11,864 nt of DNA, from positions 1 to 11,864 of the forward strand of contig JANBQS010000792.1 of NCBI GenBank assembly GCA_027577415.1, in the 5' to 3' direction. A program made the translations under genes and the position numbers. This document shows, piece by piece, positions 1-6,495 of this stretch. How positions within the stretch are numbered: the stretch's first letter is position 1; each line of letters starts with the position of its first letter. A model generated the notes under the pieces. It ran no database searches. It worked only from the letters and a program-made list of their open reading frames with translations, and was not told the origin of the DNA. The DNA comes from Coemansia sp. RSA 922. Taxonomy: Eukaryota; Kickxellomycota; Kickxellomycetes; Kickxellales; Kickxellaceae.

Positions 1-1233
1 GCGGTGTTTCGTCTGATACTCGAGGGCCTGGCGATGTTTGCCGGGTCCTGGGCTGCGGGCTGCGTTCCGTTGTATGTCCGCATGGATCAGAGCAAGTTCA
101 ATCTCTTGGCATTGTTCGGAGCCGGCCTTTTGATCGGAGCTGCCCTGGCCGTTATTTTGCCCGAAGGAGTAGAAACTCTCTCTCGGTCACTGCTCTCTCA
201 CAAGACAAAGTCCGAGACCGATGATACTATGGTTGAATCCATGAACACCACCATTGGATGGACCCTGGTTGCTGGCTTTTGCGTCATGTTCCTTATTGAC
301 AACCTCTTCCCGTCTGCTCACAGCCACGCAGACACGCCAGATGTTCCTGACAATGACAGCGCTGCGTGTTTGGAGGATATTCAGATGACGCCGCGTGGAA
401 ATGACCGCAATTTGGGCAACTCTGAGTTTACGTTGAACGACGCGAGGCTGCAGTACCAGCAGAATACAAGAGTTGACGATTCGATGGCATCGCTGGCTAT
501 TATTAACGGCGATGAGAGTCAGCATTCGGCCATGCACAGTGACGACTGGAGACCCTCTGCTGCCCGCCAGCAGCCTGTACAGCCGCCGAGGTCGCAGCCG
601 CAGTGGCGCCGGCTTTTGGGTCGCTTGGGGTCAGCTCTGTCGCCGCGCTACCTCCCATCGACGCTTATTGGCATACTTGTGCACTCGTGTGCGGACGGCC
701 TAGCACTTGGCGCTGCTGTGGCATCGGCGCATGCGGCTGACAACGGCAAGGACTCTGACGACGTGCATTCGTCATCGCTGGAGATTATTGTGTTTATGGC
801 GCTCTTGCTACACAAGGCTCCGGCTGCGTTTGGGCTTATCACGACTCTGAAGCAGCAAGGGTATGCGGCCTACAAGCTTAGCGTGTGGCTGACGGTCTTT
901 GCTGCATCAGCGCCCCTGGCTGCGCTGGTTACCTTTTCGATCTTTTTGCTGGCGCAGCCTGCGACGCCTGCTGCTGGCCATCATGAGAAGACGGGCACGC
1001 AGTCGTGGGCGGGTATCGTTATGCTGTTTTCGGCTGGCACCTTCATGTATGTCGCTATGGCGCATACTCTGGCGGAGGCCGTTCATCAGGCAAAGGCCTT
1101 GAGAGCAAAGGCAAAGGCCTCGGCTACTGGTGCTGTGAAGGCCCATGCTGCCTCACTGAGTTTCTTGGATATTGCTGTCTTGTTGCTAGGTGTCATCCTA
1201 CCGCCACTTGTATCTAAAGACCATGACGGTTAA
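1..1233 (+). CDS. ZIP-family metal transporter, ZIP9/Atx2-like, 5'-truncated by the window edge
   Basis: Predicted zinc/manganese transporter of the ZIP9 (SLC39A9) subfamily, whose yeast relative Atx2 acts in the Golgi. Counting residues from the GTG codon at base 4, helix 1 is followed by a GAGLLIGAALAVILPEG segment (residues 39-55) typical of ZIP9. The helix-4 metal site reads HSCADGLALG (about 227-236) and helix 5 reads HKAPAAFG (about 270-277); the HK in place of the usual ZIP HE is a ZIP9 trait. RMLFSAGTF-like helix-6 residues (about 340-347) also match. A hydrophilic loop at about 105-215, rich in His, Asp, Gln and Ser, sits in the position of the variable cytosolic loop. Reading is open to base 1, and conserved first-helix residues precede the first ATG (base 34), so the true start probably lies upstream. 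TAA ends at 1233. It converges on the next gene with an 85-base gap. Which metal it carries cannot be told from sequence. Confidence 0.9.
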   Translation, partial: AVFRLILEGLAMFAGSWAAGCVPLYVRMDQSKFNLLALFGAGLLIGAALAVILPEGVETLSRSLLSHKTKSETDDTMVESMNTTIGWTLVAGFCVMFLIDNLFPSAHSHADTPDVPDNDSAACLEDIQMTPRGNDRNLGNSEFTLNDARLQYQQNTRVDDSMASLAIINGDESQHSAMHSDDWRPSAARQQPVQPPRSQPQWRRLLGRLGSALSPRYLPSTLIGILVHSCADGLALGAAVASAHAADNGKDSDDVHSSSLEIIVFMALLLHKAPAAFGLITTLKQQGYAAYKLSVWLTVFAASAPLAALVTFSIFLLAQPATPAAGHHEKTGTQSWAGIVMLFSAGTFMYVAMAHTLAEAVHQAKALRAKAKASATGAVKAHAASLSFLDIAVLLLGVILPPLVSKDHDG

Positions 1234-1318
1234 CTAAAATTCTTCAACTGACTTTTTTTGTTTGGTGTTCCATATGAATGAATATATTGTTAGAGAGAAA
1301 AATGAAATATGTTTCTTA
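1234..1318. other. Convergent 3' spacer between the ZIP gene and trypsin-fold gene 1
   Basis: This 85-base AT-rich spacer separates two stop codons facing each other. It must hold both 3' ends or let the transcripts overlap. No exact AATAAA signal is visible on either strand. Confidence 0.6.
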
Positions 1319-2995
1319 TCATCTGTACCCTTGGTTGTAGTTATTGCCGCCGTATCCTTGGTGGCCAGCCTCTGTGTACTCTGAGTACCGATTATCAGTA
1401 GTGTAATTAGTACCAGGTCTGGTTGCTCCACCATATGTAGGTCTACTTTCTGGAACGTACTCTGACTCCCTATACGCATTATTTAGATGTGATGCACCAT
1501 TAGCTGGGGCTACCGGGCTATCTGTACGACGCGGTCCAAAGTCATGACCGAAATTCGGCGCTGCGGGAGGAGGCAAATTGCCAGTCTGGTGTTGGAAGTT
1601 ATTAGTCATTCTCATGGCATTAGGGATACCAGCAACACTCTCAGCTCCGTCTCTTTCGTCCCATGCGTTAGCTTCTTCCAATTGTTGTTGTAGTTGTATC
1701 TTCTTCTTGCGACGCAAGTAGAACCACACACCTACACCGATTAGAATTATAAGCACAATGGCTATAATTGCTATGGCCGTGGTCGATATACCGCCTGATT
1801 TCTTGGGCTTGTTGCTATTCTCTTGTGTATCGTCGGTTTGCTCCGATGACGACTCCTCGTCAATGTCGTCGGAATTGGTAGGTAGGCTTGGCGTGTCGTC
1901 AGTGGGGTTGGGTGAGTCGGTGGGCTTGGAGGACTTTGATGATTTTGTCTTTGACGTTTTGGTCTTTGTCGTAGACTCGGTCTTGGTGCTCGTGGGTTTA
2001 GGCTCCTCTGGCAGTGGTGGGTTCGGATCTTTGGGCGGATTAGGATCTTTGGGTGGATTGACTAAAGCCTGATCAACAGGGTCTTGTACAAATCTGTTAC
2101 CAACAAATACCTGAACTTTATCGACACTTTCCGAATCTCTCTTCATCTCGTAAGTATAATTGGCTTTCATCGTGAACCCAGGACTAGCCACAAACCCACC
2201 AATATTTCTTCCAATTTCCTTAGCTGCCCATGCCGCGTAATTCCTCAATAGCGTATAGTAATGTAGTTTTTGCTTGCCAGAACATAAATTACCGTCGACC
2301 ACCACAGAGTGCGAATGTATGGCAATAATGTTTATGTTGCTAGGCTGCACCACACCATATACGGTACCATAGGGGAGAACACAGGCGTTATTGTAGATTG
2401 ATCTGGTATCGGCAGCGTTGCATATAAAGTCCTTTGAATTGGATGCATATACCTTTGAGTACTTTGAGCAATCCCCGGGTTTGGCCATACTATCCAAAGC
2501 CAAAACATTATTCCACCGTTTATCGCCCAAATCAGCCAACGAACGACGAGCAAAATAGTTTCTACTCCATTCGCTTGGATTAATACCAATATTGTAACTC
2601 CACGCTGTGGGTTTACCTGGGTTATACTGGATAATGGCCAAGTTATTGGTAAACATTGATGAATCATATTTCGGGTGTACCGATATTGTAGTAATCGGGT
2701 ACACCTGTGAACCGGCGCTGTTGTCTCCCATCTTTATGATTAACTCGTATTTTTGCGAGTTGTCTACTTTCCCGTCTTTGTATTGTAGACAGCTGGCTGC
2801 TATAAATGCTGCACTGCTGTCGATTAGTGCTGCTTCGCAGGTCGTTTGCTTGCCGTTCGCGATGAGAATGGCCCCCTTGTATCCTAAAAGATCGGACATT
2901 GATACATCACGCTTACTCACGCTGGACGATACTACGCCTGGTAGTAATGTAGCCAGGGTACTGACCAATAGACAGAGACCGTATACCGACACCAT
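1319..2995 (-). CDS. Membrane-anchored trypsin-fold pseudoprotease 1 (558 aa)
   Basis: Type I membrane protein with a catalytically dead trypsin-like (peptidase S1 fold) ectodomain. Order: signal peptide (1 to about 24); dibasic K28-R29; trypsin-like domain (about 34-262); Pro/Lys/Thr/Ser-rich stalk with an NPPKDP repeat, then an acidic part (about 305-400); transmembrane helix (about 405-427); basic stop-transfer RRKKK; 131-residue cytoplasmic tail. The trypsin landmark TAAHC is AASC here, so Ser68 replaces His57. The DIALL landmark is NLAII, so Asn118 replaces Asp102. The GDSGG position reads LPYG, so Tyr209 replaces Ser195. Cys53/69, Cys176/192 and Cys205/238 sit where three conserved trypsin disulfides form. 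The tail end (508-558) carries nine tyrosines. The ATG at 2995 has a good context and opens directly into the signal peptide. No introns are needed. Paralog of the 6496-8424 gene. A binding or sensing role at the cell surface is inferred; the ligand is unknown. Confidence 0.9.
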   Translation of the reverse strand: MVSVYGLCLLVSTLATLLPGVVSSSVSKRDVSMSDLLGYKGAILIANGKQTTCEAALIDSSAAFIAASCLQYKDGKVDNSQKYELIIKMGDNSAGSQVYPITTISVHPKYDSSMFTNNLAIIQYNPGKPTAWSYNIGINPSEWSRNYFARRSLADLGDKRWNNVLALDSMAKPGDCSKYSKVYASNSKDFICNAADTRSIYNNACVLPYGTVYGVVQPSNINIIAIHSHSVVVDGNLCSGKQKLHYYTLLRNYAAWAAKEIGRNIGGFVASPGFTMKANYTYEMKRDSESVDKVQVFVGNRFVQDPVDQALVNPPKDPNPPKDPNPPLPEEPKPTSTKTESTTKTKTSKTKSSKSSKPTDSPNPTDDTPSLPTNSDDIDEESSSEQTDDTQENSNKPKKSGGISTTAIAIIAIVLIILIGVGVWFYLRRKKKIQLQQQLEEANAWDERDGAESVAGIPNAMRMTNNFQHQTGNLPPPAAPNFGHDFGPRRTDSPVAPANGASHLNNAYRESEYVPESRPTYGGATRPGTNYTTDNRYSEYTEAGHQGYGGNNYNQGYR

Positions 2996-3583
2996 TGTCG
3001 TTGGGTTTTCTTTTTTTCGTGTGTGTGAAATAGATGAGCTATGCCTTTTTAGTTACGCTCTCGTGTGTCGACAAATACGCTGATAATAAAAAAATGACTG
3101 TACAATAAATAATAAATGGAGGAGAAAATATGAAGTAGAAAAGAAAAAGATGAAACTGTAGACATGGGCTCCCCTCTGGTTCAAATCTCTTTTAGTATGA
3201 CCGTCACCCTCTCCACAAGTCGGGGAAAAGTGAGAGAGAAAATGTGGGCGCAATAAGGATGGCTTTGTATAATTAGTTCTTTGCAAAAAAGACATGCCCC
3301 GTTAAAACAAAGACAACGCGTGCCATTTCTTTTGTCTTTTTGTTGAAAAGCCTACGTTTCTTTATAGCTGGGGTTTTTTCGTATAAAGTTTCTGCTTTTA
3401 AAGAAAAATGTAAGCAATGTCATGCTTTCTTTTATACTAAGAATTTTTTTGTGTTCACTAAGGAGGCTTTCTTTTTTTTTTTTAAAAAAAAAAAAACATG
3501 CAAAAGAAAAATAATAGAAAATTACAAAAAGATTAAAAGAGTGAAAGAGGGAAAGAAAAACATACAGCCTTCTTAAAAGAATC
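2996..3583. other. AT-rich spacer: 5' region of trypsin-fold gene 1 and 3' region of the small membrane-protein gene
   Basis: 588 bases between two genes read leftward. The right part should hold the 3' end of the 143-aa gene and the left part the promoter and leader of trypsin-fold gene 1. The leader next to the ATG is CA- and A-rich on the minus strand. Open frames here are low-complexity Phe/Lys-rich and unconvincing. GGTTCAAATC at about 3178-3187 resembles a tRNA B box, but no tRNA can be folded around it. Confidence 0.5.
3472..3496. repeat. T12-A13 homopolymer palindrome
   Basis: Twelve T (3472-3483) are followed at once by thirteen A (3484-3496), a self-complementary tract. It lies about 90 bases past the stop codon of the 143-aa gene and about 480 bases before the start of trypsin-fold gene 1. 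Poly(dA:dT) tracts are known to disfavour nucleosomes, and T-rich stretches occur near fungal 3' ends. A role here as a spacer or 3'-end element is inferred. The tract length may be inexact because such runs sequence poorly. Confidence 0.8.
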
Positions 3584-4015
3584 TTATGAGCTGTGTGGTG
3601 GGACATCCAAGCGGAATAGGACAACTTCCTCATATGCGTACTCTGTTTTGTCACATAGACTTGAGGTGGGCGTATTAACTGCTGTGGTATCCCATTCATA
3701 TGAACGGTTCTCTGTGATTACCGATTCCTCGCGCTTTCGTGACTGCCGCTTTCGCGTGTAAATCGTTAGACCAACGATTGCCAAAATACATACAATGGCG
3801 GCCACTGATGCGATTACTGCTGCGATTATATAGGTTCTATTCGTGCTCTTATCGGTTGCGCTGACGACGGGTAAAGCTAGGGCTTTCAACCTTGTGCATT
3901 CGCTGGCGCCAATTACTCCGCAATCTACACTAATTACTTCAGCAGCGGCTATGCTCATTAGGCAGGCGCTCAGCGCCGCCATTCTGCAGTATCTAATAAC
4001 AGCGGGTTGGTTCAT
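3584..4015 (-). CDS. Small single-pass membrane protein with signal peptide (143 aa), unrecognised
   Basis: I do not recognise a family. Visible parts: a hydrophobic Ala-rich signal peptide (about 1-25, ending AAA-E); a very short ectodomain (26-61) with two cysteines (C32, C40) and one N-glycosylation sequon (N59-R-T); a strong transmembrane helix (about 62-86); a basic stop-transfer TRKRQSRKR; and a 55-residue cytoplasmic tail with EYAYEE near the end. The plan recalls fungal single-pass surface sensors, but the ectodomain is far shorter. The RKRQ after the membrane and a WD pair in the tail also occur in trypsin-fold protein 2 (RKRQ...NWD); trypsin-fold protein 1 has a WD too. It could be a small partner of these proteins or a shrunken relative; neither is shown. 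The start at 4015 gives a longer n-region than Met12, which is an alternative. Confidence 0.72.
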   Translation of the reverse strand: MNQPAVIRYCRMAALSACLMSIAAAEVISVDCGVIGASECTRLKALALPVVSATDKSTNRTYIIAAVIASVAAIVCILAIVGLTIYTRKRQSRKREESVITENRSYEWDTTAVNTPTSSLCDKTEYAYEEVVLFRLDVPPHSS

Positions 4016-4418
4016 GTGTGAGTCTTTGTTATTAGTACAGTGTGTTTAATAGGATGAAAAGTGGTAAGTTCTAATAGAAAAAATGTGGTTTGGTGAGGCA
4101 AGTTGTTGCTTGTGCACTTCAACTAGATTGCACCGGCTTCTCGCCAGCAGCGATGACAATTGTGCAAACTTCAAAAAGCAAATGCTTTACGCAAAAGAAA
4201 AATGTTTTTATAGACGCCTAAAAAGAAGTACATGTGGGGTTTGCTTACAATCCTTAAAAGCAAGATGGGACCTTTATACAAAAGGTAAGCAATAATGACC
4301 AATAGTGAGATAGTGTGCTACATTAGAAAAAAATTTAACTTTGATAAGAATGAACTCGAGCGCAAATAACAGATAGTATCTTAGTGTATGTTCTAGCGAC
4401 CATCCTCCATTCTCATAA
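4016..4418. other. Spacer: 5' region of the small membrane-protein gene and 3' end of the DUF4246 gene
   Basis: 403 bases, AT-rich, without a credible open frame. On the minus strand a TATAAAAA-like element lies at 4205-4212, about 190 bases before the ATG at 4015. It could be a TATA box only if the leader is long. Nothing else is recognisable. Confidence 0.45.
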
Positions 4419-6123
4419 CTAGTAATAGTCGAGGCACGGCTCAAAACTACCAAATGAGATACCATGGAGAACACTTTCGTATTGACGCGTCCTATCCAGG
4501 CGGAGCTCCTTGGCATCCTTCAAAGAAATCGGGTAGTCGACCCTATTCATGATGCGGTCTATTATTAGATGAGGCAAACTGCCAAGCGGCTCAGACGATA
4601 ACACGTCCTCTATCCACCAATCCTGCTGCTGAGGTGGCACGATCTCGGTCGATGGAATGCGCGTACTTGGATCAACCACGTAAAACGTAAGCATCTTGCA
4701 ATGTCCGGGCTTGGTCAAATCTTCCAGCTTGAGCTCTGGCATTTTGTGCTGGTAGATGCTCGGGAATACTAGGCACTGTCCATCTTTGATACCGACACTA
4801 CCAACCTCTTGTGACAAAAAGTATGTATCATCAATTTTATCTTCATCTAGCCCGTATACATTGATCATTGAGGCATCGTCAAGGTCATCGGCCCCAAAGT
4901 CCCAAGAGCTAATAGCCTCGCGGAATCGCAGACAAGCTGGAGAAATATTGGCCACATCGTAAAAGTATACGCAGGTGGCAACAATGCGCTCGTTGGCCAA
5001 ACCCGCCAGTTTCCAGTCCTTATCACTGTAGTTGGGGTTCTCTGGAGTTAGCTCGACGTTAGACATTCTGACTATAGTCTGTAGACGCCGGCCACGAAGA
5101 CCGTAGGGATTGACAGGGCGTGCAGGTGCCACAAACGGCTCAGGCTGCGGGGGGCACAAACTCTGCTTCCTCTTTCCACCGATCGCAGTCATCACTGTAT
5201 TTGTCGGGCATGAGCCTGTCGCTTCTGTAGAATTTAGACGCATCTGGTTTTACTCGTGGCTGGCGCGGATACACGAGATCGGTGACCACCTGCTCTAGCA
5301 ATGGGAGGAACTTTGAAAACACACTGGCGATAATCGAGTAGAGCGCTGCATGTCTAACGGGGTGCAAGTTATTAATGTAGGACTCGATAGCGACAGTGCC
5401 ATTGTCGTCAAAACGAAACTCGGACGGCAACCAAGCGAACCCCCTCGACTCGCAAACGTCACTACAACATTTAATGATCGGAAGATAATACCCCGACCCG
5501 CTGTCTTCTGTACCGCTTAGAGCCTGGCGCCACTTCTCAAGCGATCCAGGGAACTCTCTCGGCGCATCTAGAGTGGGCGCTGCCTGTGGCGACGTACTAG
5601 CCTGGCGACACAGCCACGAACGACTGTAGATCAGCGGATATAGTGATGGGGCAATCAGATTGAGCACGCGGGACTGACCTTCGGGGTACCAGTCTTTCTG
5701 GCGGTCTGGCACGTTCTCAAGAATAGCTGCATAGTTCCTAAGCCCGTCTATAGTCTCGGCGTCAATAAGCGTATCCGAGAACCACACGCCGTCTGCCGCG
5801 CTGAGCTTGGCGCTGCCGTCTGGCAAGTGAAGCGACGAGTAATAGCTCAGCTCATCCAGCACGTATTCAAACTCGACATCAGTCAGCTCTTGAGCTTTGG
5901 CCTCGGCAGCCCAGCTGGCGCGAGTCTCTGCGTTGTTAAGTGTCTTGATCCAGTCAGACTTGGTACGTATGTCTCTGCTCATCTGTCGCATACGCCTTTC
6001 GGAGAGCGTATTCAGCGGTTCTGGCTTATAGTGGAATATGGCGCAAGGCGGAAGGATGCCCTTGATGCGCTCCTCCAAAGTAGCGGAGGGAGAAATGGTA
6101 ATAGCAGTGCGGCGCTCGTACAT
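4419..6123 (-). CDS. DUF4246-family protein, interrupted by a one-base frameshift (about 565 aa if read through)
   Basis: Two overlapping minus-strand frames carry the N- and C-terminal parts of one DUF4246 protein. The first frame (from Met at 6123) has the family's helical start, VPDRQKDWYPEGQSRVL and PSLYPLIYSRS; it runs to a stop at 5140-5142. The second frame, usable from about 5150, has RGRRLQTIVRMSNVELTPE, NERIVATCVYFYD, FPSIYQHKM and RIPSTEIVPPQQQDWW, ending at 4419. They join at a six-C run (5149-5154), where one base fewer keeps the family alignment in frame. The family is largely fungal and resembles Fe(II)/2-oxoglutarate-type folds; its function is not established to my knowledge. 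The family's WHVEG motif is WKLAG here and GHRK is GHCK, so a metal- and cosubstrate-free pseudoenzyme is likely. An upstream Met at 6219 would add a hydrophobic stretch that is probably leader; a TTTAAATA element at about 6168-6176 supports the 6123 start. Sequencing error, allele or young pseudogene are all possible. Confidence 0.83.
5149..5154 (-). other. Frameshift site at a six-base C run in the DUF4246 gene
   Basis: On the coding strand the run is CCCCCC within GTG CCC CCC GCA GCC TGA. As given, the frame ends six codons after the GTG. With five C the reading goes on as V-P-P-Q-P-E-P-F-V, which is what the family has at this place. No GT-AG intron is needed to explain the break. Homopolymers are the usual site of both sequencing errors and slippage mutations. 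Confidence 0.8.
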
Positions 6124-6495
6124 TGCGCTTAAAAAAACAATAGCAAATAAAAAAAGTTGGTCGTAAAGATATTTAAAGCAGGATATGGAGAGCGAAGAGA
6201 TAGCGCGCACCCATCGCACATCTTTTTAAGCTATCCTGTCAGCTCCCTACTCTTGCTGCGCATCTTTTTTTTTTTCGAAACTACCAACGATTTCCAAGTG
6301 TCAAGTACCAATTTGCGCAGAGATCGACATTAGCGGATAAGCGATCATCTAGTTTCTCAGGTTGGCTCCATTCTACTCAGGGATGATTCCATTTTGCGTC
6401 GTCAGATAGCAGTCGATTAGATACTACGTGAATACAACACAGATTGCACAATATTGTATATTTACGATATAAGGATAAGATTTGGATATAGTCGG
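6124..6495. other. Spacer: 5' region of the DUF4246 gene and 3' region of trypsin-fold gene 2
   Basis: 372 bases. It contains an 11-T run (6265-6275) and, on the minus strand, a TTTAAATA element (about 6168-6176) some 45-55 bases before the DUF4246 ATG. The minus-strand frame upstream of 6123 is open to 6219 but encodes only a hydrophobic stretch absent from the family. No separate gene is seen. Confidence 0.45.

Noticed and set aside
4..6. GTG as start codon of the ZIP transporter
   Set aside because: Nuclear fungal genes rarely start at GTG, and the frame is open to the window edge; truncation is the simpler reading.
2607..3083. 158-codon plus-strand open frame overlapping the start of trypsin-fold gene 1
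   Set aside because: Antisense to the signal peptide and domain of a well-supported gene; no domain features of its own.
3170..3200. tRNA-like B box GGTTCAAATC
   Set aside because: The flanking bases cannot form a T stem, and no A box or acceptor stem is found at the right distance.
6124..6219. Upstream Met extension of the DUF4246 protein with a hydrophobic segment
   Set aside because: The family has no such N-terminal membrane stretch, and an AT-rich promoter-like element lies inside it; the Met at 6123 fits better.
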